Positions 17,072 through 23,610 of a stretch of 64,000 nucleotides of DNA are shown here, piece after piece. This DNA is from Betaproteobacteria bacterium (lineage in GTDB: Bacteria > Pseudomonadota > Gammaproteobacteria > Burkholderiales > Casimicrobiaceae). The notes below the pieces were generated by a model that saw only the letters and a program-made list of their open reading frames with translations, was not told the origin of the DNA and ran no database searches. Position 1 is the first letter of the stretch. The number at the start of each line of letters is the position of its first letter. Location: NCBI GenBank assembly GCA_013298695.1, contig JAAFIS010000001.1:1-64000 (forward strand), given 5' to 3'. A program made the position numbers and the translations under genes.

Positions 17072-17305
17072 TTAGATCGTGCCAGCAGCGCGCATATCGG
17101 CGAGAACGGCGTCGATGCCCTTCTTGTCGATCAAACGAATGCCTGCGGTGGTGAGTCGGATGCGGATGAAGCGGTTTTCGCTTTCAACCCAGAAGCGGCG
17201 GCTTTGCAGATTCGGCAAGAAGCGGCGCTTGGTTTTGTTGTTAGCGTGAGAAACATTGTTTCCCACCATCGGCTTTTTGCCGGTGACTTGACATACGCGG
17301 GCCAT
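17072..17305 (-). CDS. rpmB: 50S ribosomal protein L28
   Basis: A 77-residue large-subunit protein. [20 protein letters not shown] and [12 protein letters not shown] are diagnostic of L28, and the length agrees with the family. The open frame extends 29 codons upstream, but L28 starts at MARVCQ, so the start is placed at 17305, with a GGAGTTCC-type ribosome-binding site before it. It is the first gene of the rpmB-rpmG pair. Confidence 0.95.
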   Translation of the reverse strand: MARVCQVTGKKPMVGNNVSHANNKTKRRFLPNLQSRRFWVESENRFIRIRLTTAGIRLIDKKGIDAVLADMRAAGTI

Positions 17306-17801
17306 AACAGGAACTCCGGTTACTTCGATGTGTCGGCGGCGAACCCATTTCGCACCAAACGCGCAGCGCTTAGAGCGCAATGCACGCATCAAACCGATCG
17401 AAGGATCTGAGCGCCGCCAACGTCAGGTGGACAGCGAGCGCTCAAACGGTTGAGGAACCGAGAATTATAGATCGAAATCAAGAACTTAGGGCGCCTCGCA
17501 ACGCGCTTTCTGGTGCGCGTTCGAATACAGCATCGGTGAACTGGTGCTTAAACGTGGACGCTTCGCAAATTCTATTTAACAGAAAAATTAGGTAAAGCTC
17601 CATGGAATTGGGCGACAAGCAATATTTATTGGTATCTCGAAACAGGAGAAAATAAGCGCCACAGCTCATTGTAATTGAGCATAAACCTTATAAGCGGGAT
17701 TATTTGAAAATGCAAAACTTCGATTTTCCGTCTGAACGAAGTCGCGGTCACCGAGTCTTACAATGACTGTTCACCAGTGCGAAGACGCACTCTCGATTAC
17801 C
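17306..17801. other. Intergenic region between rpmB and ssrA
   Basis: About 500 bases. It contains the rpmB promoter region, an AT-rich stretch at roughly 17570-17730, and the ssrA promoter. A plausible -10, TACAAT, is at 17759-17764, upstream of the mature tmRNA 5' end. No convincing -35 or protein-coding gene is seen. Confidence 0.55.
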
Positions 17802-18179
17802 GGGCCCGAATCTGGTTTCGACGGGAGTTCTGACGTGCGCTTGGGGCATGCCGAGGCGGTACACCTCGTTAATCCTGCCAATGCATTTAATTGCAAACGA
17901 TAGCTTCTACGGCGAAAGCCGTCTCGCAGCCTAATTAAAAACTAGGTTCGAGTGCTGCACCGATGGGCGTGAACGTCGGGTGGAGTAATCCACAGCAGTA
18001 TCCATTAGCCACGAGTAGGGCGCGCGGATGTTTGCGACGCGCGTCCGAAATTTAGTGAACTGGTTGGCGGCAAGCGTGCTCATGCGCGTGCCGTCAATAA
18101 GATCAAATCATGAAATAAGCATGTAGTCCTGACCATCGATGGCTTTCGGACGCGGGTTCAAACCCCGCCGGGTCCACCA
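17802..18179 (+). ncRNA. ssrA: tmRNA (one-piece), with encoded CCA
   Basis: Transfer-messenger RNA that rescues stalled ribosomes with SmpB. The 5' end GGGCCCG pairs with CGGGTCC near the 3' end, with one G-U pair, to form the 7-bp acceptor stem. It is followed by the conserved CTGGTTTCGACGGG and ends in a T-arm, GGTTCAAACCCC, then ACCA. The length is 378 bases. The resume codon and tag frame start at 17893. The gene is one-piece, not permuted. It is followed by a perfect 14-bp terminator hairpin and by duplicated copies of its 3' end. Identification is certain; the tag sequence is unusual (see separate entry). Confidence 0.96.
17893..17934 (+). other. tmRNA proteolysis tag reading frame (ANDSFYGESRLAA)
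   Basis: GCA AAC GAT AGC TTC TAC GGC GAA AGC CGT CTC GCA GCC TAA encodes ANDSFYGESRLAA. The start AND and the terminal LAA degron are canonical, but the middle is not the ANDExxALAA usual in betaproteobacteria, and the tag is 13 residues. The bases ACGGC-GAAA-GCCGT (17909-17922) form a perfect 5-bp hairpin with a GNRA loop inside the frame. Confidence 0.85.
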
Positions 18180-18181
18180 AC
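18159..18181 (+). repeat. att-like direct repeat, copy 1 (tmRNA 3' end)
   Basis: 23 bases spanning the T-loop to the CCA and two bases beyond. An identical copy is at 18343-18365. Tandem copies of an RNA gene 3' end are the usual footprint of site-specific integration at ssrA. Confidence 0.7.
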
Positions 18182-18215
18182 AAAACAAACGCCCCGAAAG
18201 GGGCGTTTGTTTTTC
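18182..18215 (+). terminator. Rho-independent terminator of ssrA
   Basis: Perfect 14-bp stem: AAAACAAACGCCCC, GAAA loop, GGGGCGTTTGTTTT, followed by T. It starts three bases after the CCA end. Confidence 0.92.
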
Positions 18216-18223
18216 CCAATGCC

Positions 18224-18247
18224 CCGGCGGGGTTTGAACCCGCGTCC
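18224..18247 (-). repeat. Inverted copy of the tmRNA T-arm
   Basis: 24 bases that are the exact reverse complement of tmRNA positions 18148-18171 (T-arm and part of the acceptor stem). It could pair with the tmRNA 3' end if read-through occurs. Confidence 0.85.
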
Positions 18248-18264
18248 ACGCGGGGTGAGTCGGA

Positions 18265-18294
18265 CGAGAAAGATGAACTGCTTCATCTTTCTCG
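18265..18294. repeat. Perfect 13-bp hairpin
   Basis: CGAGAAAGATGAA, CTGC loop, TTCATCTTTCTCG. Part of the structured module downstream of ssrA. Confidence 0.8.
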
Positions 18295-18303
18295 CCTACG
18301 AAC

Positions 18304-18329
18304 GCCTTTGCGCATGCTTGCGCAAAGGC
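18304..18329. repeat. Perfect 10-bp hairpin
   Basis: GCCTTTGCGC, ATGCTT loop, GCGCAAAGGC. Part of the structured module downstream of ssrA. Confidence 0.8.
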
Positions 18330-18342
18330 TGGGGAGGATGCC

Positions 18343-18365
18343 CAAACCCCGCCGGGTCCACCAAC
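18343..18365 (+). repeat. att-like direct repeat, copy 2
   Basis: Identical over 23 bases to 18159-18181, including the CCA. It is followed by its own strong hairpin, so the RNA end and terminator context is duplicated as a unit. Confidence 0.7.
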
Positions 18366-18405
18366 CAAACAAAGAGCCCCCTCGTGGGGCTTTTTGTTTG
18401 GTTGG
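18361..18405 (+). terminator. Long hairpin terminator after the duplicated tmRNA end
   Basis: Two 20-base arms, starting CCAACCAAACAAAG and ending TTGTTTGGTTGG, match at 19 of 20 positions around a 5-base loop. The core GAGCCCC/GGGGCTTTTT looks like an intrinsic terminator. Confidence 0.8.
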
Positions 18406-18770
18406 TCGCTGTAGGTTCGAATTCGCGTCGGGAAAGGCCGAACATCAGAATCGAGTTTGCGGTGCGAGTACCGGTTGCGACGGTCAGGCGCTAGATCATC
18501 GAAGAAATGCCGCGAAGTGTCGTAAAGCGCTATCATCGAGAGTCTCGCGGCGTTTTGCTTCCCTTTCCGCGAGCAGGTTCGAAACCGGTTGTGGCATCTC
18601 TACACCACACTCCACCGCTGCACACCGCGTCGCCGTGTGCCCCCAAAGCGGTCTACTTTTCCCCAGGCAAGCCTTAATTTCGCGACCGACACTCGGTTGT
18701 GATTGCCCGTACTTCGTTGCTGTCCGCAGCGGGACGAATCGTGCCATACGCGCACGACACACTGGAATAC

Positions 18771-19007
18771 ATGATATTTGCTAACACACGACCCTTCGCC
18801 CTCGGCGAATTCCGGATCACGCCACTGAGCCGTTCGCACGGCACCGATCATCACACCGCGCTGCTCTCGATCCGAAACAGCGCCGGACGTCTAACCCGAG
18901 ATCGAGTCCATGCCTTCGAACCCACGTTCAAAACGCAGGCGAGCGCACTGATGTATGCCGCCGTGCAGGGCCGTTACTGGCTACTCAACCCCGCATCAGC
19001 TGACTAA
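18771..19007 (+). CDS. Small conserved-looking hypothetical protein upstream of infA
   Basis: A 78-residue protein of unknown function starting [20 protein letters not shown]. It is compact, with no signal peptide, membrane segment or metal motif. ATG 18771 has GGAA upstream; the frame is open from 18699, but the upstream part is less likely. It precedes infA by 22 bases and forms an apparent unit with infA and the RRM gene, which suggests a link to cold response or RNA handling. I recall similar small proteins beside infA in betaproteobacteria, but this is not verified. Confidence 0.55.
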   Translation: MIFANTRPFALGEFRITPLSRSHGTDHHTALLSIRNSAGRLTRDRVHAFEPTFKTQASALMYAAVQGRYWLLNPASAD

Positions 19008-19029
19008 ACCATCAAACCCAGGAGGGCTC

Positions 19030-19299
19030 ATGGCCAAAGAAGAACTGATCGAAATGCAGGGCAAAGTCGATGAGATGCTGCCCGATACCCGTTATCGAGT
19101 TACGCTCGATAACGGCCACAAGGTGATCGCCTACACCTGCGGCAAGATGCGCCAACACCGTATCCGCATTCTGGCGGGTGACAGTGTCACACTGGAAATG
19201 TCGCCGTACGACCTAACAAAGGCCCGTATCACTTTCCGTCATATCGAAAACCGCCAGCCGCGTGCGGCAGGTGGTGCAGTGTTCCAGCGCAGGCGCTGA
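19030..19299 (+). CDS. infA: Translation initiation factor IF-1
   Basis: An 89-residue S1/OB-fold protein that binds the ribosomal A site during initiation. It starts [20 protein letters not shown] and has [20 protein letters not shown] and [20 protein letters not shown], all characteristic. A strong GGAGGG lies just before ATG 19030. The C-terminal tail after HIENRQP is longer and more basic than in the standard 72-residue IF-1, as in the second infA copy that many betaproteobacteria carry away from the ribosomal operon. Its company of an RRM gene supports a cold- or stress-related paralogue. Confidence 0.93.
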   Translation: MAKEELIEMQGKVDEMLPDTRYRVTLDNGHKVIAYTCGKMRQHRIRILAGDSVTLEMSPYDLTKARITFRHIENRQPRAAGGAVFQRRR

Positions 19300-19324
19300 A
19301 CGCTCTCAACAAATCGTTTTTAAT

Positions 19325-19350
19325 CGGCGCACCACTTTTCCGAGTGCGCC
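19325..19350 (+). promoter_or_regulatory. Hairpin in the leader of the RRM gene
   Basis: GGCGCAC and GTGCGCC pair perfectly over 7 bp across a pyrimidine-rich loop, 20 bases before the RRM start codon. It has no T-run and so is not a terminator; it may influence translation or RNA stability. Confidence 0.45.
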
Positions 19351-19369
19351 CTATGTGAAAGGCTCCAAA

Positions 19370-19672
19370 ATGAGCAACAAATTATTCGTCGGTAACCTGT
19401 CCTACTCCGTGCAAGACAGCGATCTGCAACAACAGTTTTCGGATTTCGGCCATGTGCAGTCCGCCAAAGTCATCATGGAGCGCGATACGGGTCGCTCTAA
19501 AGGCTTCGGCTTTGTCGAAATGTCGAGCAGCCAGGAGGCCGACGCCGCAGTGCGCGGCTTGAACGGTAAAAGCGTGGGCGGTCGCGATCTGAACGTGAAC
19601 ATCGCTCGCCCGATGGAGGCGCGCCCCGCGCTTAGCGGTGGATACGGCGACGCGCGTCGCAGCAACTATTGA
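19370..19672 (+). CDS. Single-RRM RNA-binding protein
   Basis: A 100-residue glycine-tailed RNA-binding protein with one RNA recognition motif. RNP2 is KLFVGNLSYSV and RNP1 is SKGFGFVEM; QQQFSDFGHVQSAKVIMERD lies between. The short tail is rich in Gly, Arg, Ser and Tyr. Such proteins occur in betaproteobacteria and cyanobacteria and are often cold-induced RNA chaperones. The start is ATG 19370; the frame is open upstream, but that part lies in the infA-RRM spacer. Its original terminator now lies beyond an inserted MITE. Confidence 0.93.
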   Translation: MSNKLFVGNLSYSVQDSDLQQQFSDFGHVQSAKVIMERDTGRSKGFGFVEMSSSQEADAAVRGLNGKSVGGRDLNVNIARPMEARPALSGGYGDARRSNY

Positions 19673-19683
19673 TGCCTAACTAG

Positions 19684-19846
19684 GGAAACGCTGAACAAGT
19701 CCCACGCGCGCATCGCATCCTTGCTTTGTGACAGATTGCTGCATCGAAAATACGCGCCATAGCCCCGCTATGACTCGCATTTGTCGATTTCGCACTCCAT
19801 CCCAAACCAAGGCGCGCTGCATCGCGGAGACTTATTCAGCGTTTCC
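19684..19846. mobile_element. MITE with IS5-type ends (163 bp), flanked by CTAG
   Basis: The ends GGGAAACGCTGAACAAGTC and GACTTATTCAGCGTTTCCC are inverted repeats differing at one of 19 positions. CTAG on each side fits the 4-bp YTAR duplication made by IS5-subgroup transposases. The interior is too short for a transposase and has no open frame of note, so it is non-autonomous. It sits between the RRM stop codon and that gene's terminator. Confidence 0.8.
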
Positions 19847-19861
19847 CTAGGCATTGCAGAA

Positions 19862-19888
19862 AGCCAGCGATCGCTGGCTTTTTTTTTG
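19862..19888 (+). terminator. Rho-independent terminator, probably of the infA-RRM unit
   Basis: AAGCCAGCG, ATC, GCTGGCTT, then a long T-run. It is about 190 bases beyond the RRM stop because a MITE lies between them. Confidence 0.85.
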
Positions 19889-19995
19889 CAACGATCAATG
19901 TGAGTAGTTGCATTCGCGAGCGGAGGTATCTGTGCTCGATGCACGGAACTAGCGCTTGAGCGAAGTGGAGTGCGAGCAAGCCATGTTTTGAGTGC

Positions 19996-20056
19996 GTAGG
20001 CGCGAACCTGGCCGCGCTCCTCGGTCGCACACAAGCGACGCCAAGTCGTCGCCTAC
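19996..20056. repeat. GTAGGCG palindromic repeat, copy 1
   Basis: Begins GTAGGCGCG and ends GTCGCCTAC, giving inverted ends. A related copy with the same start and end and similar interior (GACGCCAAGTCGTCGCC versus GACGTCAAGCCGTCGCC) lies at 60547-60617 inside the his operon. Confidence 0.65.
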
Positions 20057-20111
20057 GGCCTCGTGTTAGTTCAAATGAAGCCGTGCCGATTCAATAGCGC
20101 GTTGTGCTTTG

Positions 20112-21008
20112 TCAATCTGGCGTAACTTTGCTGATTGATGCGAGCCCATCAGCCAGCGCTTCAAACACCACGCGAATACTTCGTGATGTGCGGAGCTCCC
20201 GGTGTGACACGAGCCAGATGGGGAAGCGAACCGGCGGCAAATCGTCGAAAACGCGCACCACCCCCGGCGTCGCCCGCGCGACGTCTTCCATCATCGGTGC
20301 GATACCGATGCCGTCGCGTACGAGTCCCCAATGCACGACGGAGTGGTTCGCATAGCAGCAAAAGTTTTCCTCCGACACGCGCAGGCCATGGTGCTGAAGC
20401 ATGCCGAGATACTGGCCATTGCGATCCGAGCCAATGAAGGGAACGTTGGCGGCGTCGTCTGCTGTGCGCGGATGGCCGTGTGCCTTGACCCACGCCTCCG
20501 ATGCGTAGAAATACGCATTCACTTCTCGAACGAGCCTTGCGATGAGATCGGGCTGCTCGGGCTTCACATGGCGGATCGCAATGTCGGCTTCGCGGCGCTG
20601 CAAGTCGCTCAGCGAATCGGTGCTGATCACCTCAAGCGCAATGCCCGGCGCTTTCTCGCGCAGCCGCTTCACGAGCGGCGGCAGCATTCGCGATGCCATG
20701 ATGTCGGTGGCCGACACTGACACCACGCCACCCACGGCCTGCGACCGACCTGTGGCCGCCAAGCTCAGCGCGTCTGCTGCACTGCCCATCGCGCGCGCAT
20801 GCTCCAAAAGATCCAAACCGGTTGATGTGAGAACCATCGCCTTACCCACGCGCTCGAAGAGGGTCACGCCCATGCTCTGTTCGATGGCGGCCACCTGGCG
20901 GCTCAGCGTGGGTTGAGTGAGGCCCAATTTTCGCGCGGCAGCGGAGAGCGAGCCGGTATCCGCCGTCTCCAAAAACGCTCGAAGTTGGTTCCAATCAAGA
21001 GGTTGCAT
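20112..21008 (-). CDS. LysR-family transcriptional regulator
   Basis: A 298-residue regulator. The N-terminal winged helix-turn-helix is plain (LRAFLETADTGSLSAAARKL, TQPTLSRQVAAIEQ, GVTLFERVGKAMVLTSTG). It is followed by a linker helix and a periplasmic-binding-like effector domain with IAIRHVKPEQPDL. It is transcribed divergently from the methyltransferase gene, with 127 bases between the starts; LysR proteins commonly control such a divergent neighbour. The effector cannot be predicted. Length and order are normal, with nothing missing. Confidence 0.93.
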   Translation of the reverse strand: MQPLDWNQLRAFLETADTGSLSAAARKLGLTQPTLSRQVAAIEQSMGVTLFERVGKAMVLTSTGLDLLEHARAMGSAADALSLAATGRSQAVGGVVSVSATDIMASRMLPPLVKRLREKAPGIALEVISTDSLSDLQRREADIAIRHVKPEQPDLIARLVREVNAYFYASEAWVKAHGHPRTADDAANVPFIGSDRNGQYLGMLQHHGLRVSEENFCCYANHSVVHWGLVRDGIGIAPMMEDVARATPGVVRVFDDLPPVRFPIWLVSHRELRTSRSIRVVFEALADGLASISKVTPD

Positions 21009-21135
21009 ACGGCTGATCCATACGTAAATGCATGAGTTGTCTGCAATTTACCGCAATTCCCTTTCGTGTTTCGCATAGATAGCATTCTGGACTTCGATCA
21101 ACAACGCATTTCGCTGCTGTCTCCGTCTGTTTCCG

Positions 21136-21837
21136 ATGTCCAACACTTCCCTATCCCGTTCAGCCCCCAGCGCGTCTGCAAATGCGCAATCCGCTGACGC
21201 GCTTCGAAAGGCCCGCTTCTGGGATCAGACCGCGCGAAAGTACGCCTCTGATCCGATCGCAGATGTCGTGGGGTACGAAACAACACTCGAGCGCGTTCGG
21301 CACATTCTGACGGCGGAGCACGAAGTGCTCGAACTGGGTTGCGGCACGGGCACGATCGCTCTACGCCTTGCGCCGTTTACTCGCACTTACATTGGGACTG
21401 ACGTGTCATCCGAGATGATCTCGATTTCACGCGAAAAACTGGCTGCGTCCCCGATCCCGCAACTTAGCTTTGAAATGGCCGATGCTGATGGCGAGGTGGT
21501 GCCGCCTGGCAGCCAAGACGTCGTGTTGGCCTTCAGTGTGCTGCACTTGGTGAGCGATCTCGATTACACGCTGAACCTCGCTAAGCGCGCGTTACGCCCT
21601 GGTGGCGTGTTGCTGGCAAAAACGCCTTGCGTGGGCGAGATGAACCCGCTGATTACGCGCCTCGCGTTGCCAATTGCACGTGCGCTGGGCAAAGCGCCCG
21701 AGGTGTCGCTCTTCAAAGCGCCTGAGCTAGAGGCAGCAATGGTTCGACAAGGCTTCGAAGTGCTTTCGGTGGAGCGCCACGGGATCGACAGAAGCAAAGA
21801 TTTCCGCGTCTTCACCGTCGCGCGAAAGCCCGCATGA
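21136..21837 (+). CDS. Class I SAM-dependent methyltransferase
   Basis: A 233-residue methyltransferase. Motif I is VLELGCGTGTIALRL, followed by YIGTDVSSEMI (the ribose-binding acidic residue), DVVLAFSVLHLV (motif IV region) and ALRPGGVLLAKTP. It looks like a small-molecule methyltransferase of the UbiE/type 11 group. The ATG at 21136 is the first in frame; the N-terminal ~25 residues are Ser/Ala-rich and may be unstructured. It is divergent from the LysR gene and probably regulated by it. The substrate is unknown. Confidence 0.9.
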   Translation: MSNTSLSRSAPSASANAQSADALRKARFWDQTARKYASDPIADVVGYETTLERVRHILTAEHEVLELGCGTGTIALRLAPFTRTYIGTDVSSEMISISREKLAASPIPQLSFEMADADGEVVPPGSQDVVLAFSVLHLVSDLDYTLNLAKRALRPGGVLLAKTPCVGEMNPLITRLALPIARALGKAPEVSLFKAPELEAAMVRQGFEVLSVERHGIDRSKDFRVFTVARKPA

Positions 21838-22151
21838 GTGTTGCCGTTGTTTCACTCGCAGACCGCGTTAGCGCATCGCGCCTTGAGCAGATTTGCGCGG
21901 TGTTGAACACGCGTGATGTGCGAACACGCATGCGCGCACACACGCGCCACGCGTCCGTCTACCCATGAGCTCATGACCCCTCACGATCGGGCGCGAACGC
22001 ACTAGCACCCTCGCCACGCCGTCACCGCGCGAGCCCGATCCCAGGCCCGCGCGATATCCGAATAAACCACTAGCAAGACCGCCAACCCCGGAGGCGCGCG
22101 CCTGTGCGCTCGCTTTTTTCTTTCCCGTCACAACAACAAGGAACATTCCTC
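21838..22151. other. Intergenic region upstream of the MipA-like gene
   Basis: About 310 bases, GC-rich, with the short palindrome AGGCGCGCGCCT at 22092-22103. No gene or clear terminator is visible; the right end carries the AAGGAA ribosome-binding site of the next gene. Confidence 0.5.
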
Positions 22152-22946
22152 TTGAAACACACTTCTCTCCTCCCATTGCTCGTCGCTTTCGTTGGCTTCG
22201 GCGTCACACACGTGAGCCACGCTGCTGACGCATCCAGCGACCAAGGCGAGCTCACTTTAAGCCTAGGCGCAGAGCGCACGAATCGAAACCTCATTGGCGA
22301 AGTGAGCGATAAGCCGAAGTGGTCGCCCACGTTTGGCTTAAATTACCAAAAGGGTCGATTCTTCGCTAGCACCGAGCGCGGCGTTGGCTACACCCTGCTT
22401 CAGCTTGAAGGCTTTTCCGCGGGCCTGGCCGCTAGTGCTGATCCCGGCCGCAAGGACGGTGACCGCAAAGATAGCCCGCGCCTCGTCCGCATGGGAAAGA
22501 TTGATGGCACTGCGCTGGCAGTTGCTTTTGCGGGCTACCAAGCGTTCGACGGGATGGTCAAGCTCAACGCCTCCCACCTGGCGAGCGCCAAGCGCGAATA
22601 CGGAAGTCAGACTTTGATCAACGCCGCGCTGAATTTCCCAATCATGGGCGAAAAGCTCAGTGGCTTGCTCAGCCTTTCCGCCACACATGCCGATCGCAAA
22701 CATGCGCAAACCTACTACGGCGTCACGGCCGCACAGGCCGCGCGCTCGGGCAACCGCGTGTACAACGCCAAAGCGGGTTGGATCAGCTGTGATTACAGCG
22801 TTGGCCTCAACTACGCCATCGACAAACACTGGTCCGCCACCGCGAGTGTCGGTCGCCACGAGCTGCGCGAATCGGCCGAGCTGAGCCCACTCTTCGCAAC
22901 GAAAAAGAGCAACGTTGGCGCGGCGACGGTGAGTTATAGGTTCTGA
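22152..22946 (+). CDS. MipA/OmpV family outer-membrane protein
   Basis: A 264-residue outer-membrane beta-barrel of the family that includes MipA, a scaffold for murein-synthesising machinery. The N-terminus LKHTSLLPLLVAFVGFGV then HVSHA is a Sec signal peptide. The mature part has alternating strands, the family segment YYGVTAAQAARSGNRVYNAK and a C-terminal aromatic (VSYRF) as expected for BAM-dependent assembly. I place the start at TTG 22152, which has AAGGAA 8 bases upstream and puts the signal peptide at the N-terminus; the frame is open to a GTG at 22104. It stands alone. Confidence 0.82.
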   Translation: MKHTSLLPLLVAFVGFGVTHVSHAADASSDQGELTLSLGAERTNRNLIGEVSDKPKWSPTFGLNYQKGRFFASTERGVGYTLLQLEGFSAGLAASADPGRKDGDRKDSPRLVRMGKIDGTALAVAFAGYQAFDGMVKLNASHLASAKREYGSQTLINAALNFPIMGEKLSGLLSLSATHADRKHAQTYYGVTAAQAARSGNRVYNAKAGWISCDYSVGLNYAIDKHWSATASVGRHELRESAELSPLFATKKSNVGAATVSYRF

Positions 22947-23235
22947 ATTTGATCCTAACGGTGCAATTCCAGTAGCCAGAACGTGCAAGCGTTGCCGTCG
23001 AGCAGACTCTCTGAGCGAGCCGCCTCTCGTTTGGTGTGACCAGCAGTGCGGCGCTTCGCGATCAACCTCAAACGTACCTATTGACGCTACACCCTCGAAG
23101 TGCTCACCGTGCTCATGCGGCGGCGCAAGAAGTTGCCCGCCGCTCAGCGTCACCAGACCAGAGCGTTCCAAAGGCGTGTGGAGCATGGCCTTTGTCTTCG
23201 ACGAGCTCGCCTGCGCTCGGCTAATGAAAACACTC
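22947..23235. other. Intergenic region with no recognised feature
   Basis: Nearly 290 bases after the MipA-like gene and before the cupin remnant. A long leftward open frame crosses this region and the MipA-like gene, but it has no ribosome-binding site or family resemblance and is antisense to the real gene. Confidence 0.5.
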
Positions 23236-23414
23236 ACGGCGACCAACAATGCGTGCTCAAGGGCTCGGCCACCGAACTTGGAGGTGAAGCGAGCAAGACG
23301 TATGCGGAGGGCGATGCCGTTCTTGCCGACAAAAACACAACGCACTGGTGGAGAAATGACGGTACCGAACCAACGGTGTTTCTCGCTGTTGACATATTCA
23401 ATCCGCCAAAGTGA
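23236..23414 (+). pseudogene. Remnant of a cupin-domain protein
   Basis: The last ~60 codons before the stop at 23414 read like the C-terminal half of a cupin barrel: HGDQQCVLKGSATELGGEAS, then YAEGDAVLADKNTTHWWRND and TEPTVFLAVDIF. Upstream the frame degrades into arginine-rich sequence with no cupin strands, no metal-binding motif 1 and no credible start codon. This looks like a truncated gene, decayed by rearrangement. It could in principle be a short intact protein with another start, but the missing N-terminal half argues against it. Confidence 0.55.
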
Positions 23415-23610
23415 TGGTTGGTGTGTCAGACATTTAGCAGACGCAGTGTTAGTCGGTAGATATGGATCGGTCTTAGTAACCCAGCCGTAGCCTTTGACTC
23501 GTCTCGGATTGAGAGGCGCGCGTCTAGCGAGGTGTTCTCCCTCGTGGCGGTACGACACGAACTGCGTTAGGTACTATGCGCGTGTTTCGCGACTCGCCAG
23601 AAAAGCCACA
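23415..23610. other. Intergenic region upstream of the esterase gene
   Basis: About 200 bases. No gene is seen. The frame of the downstream esterase is open from 23494, but the signal peptide begins at 23611. Confidence 0.5.

Larger units (their letters stand above)
18180..18770. other. Gene-free region downstream of ssrA
   Basis: The first 225 bases are the structured module listed above. From 18406 to 18770 I see no gene, RNA or strong repeat. Open frames crossing this region contain GLNPRP-like strings that come from translating the antisense of tRNA-like ends, and they are not accepted as genes. Confidence 0.65.

Noticed and set aside
18224-18365. A second tRNA or tmRNA gene
   Set aside because: Only the T-arm and acceptor end are present; no anticodon arm or D-arm can be built.
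18108-18536. Open frames around and after ssrA containing GLNPRP-like strings
   Set aside because: These strings arise by translating the antisense of tRNA-like T-arms; the sequence is RNA gene and repeat.
22338-23558. 406-residue leftward open frame
   Set aside because: It is antisense to the MipA-like gene and the cupin remnant, has no recognisable domain and no start signal.
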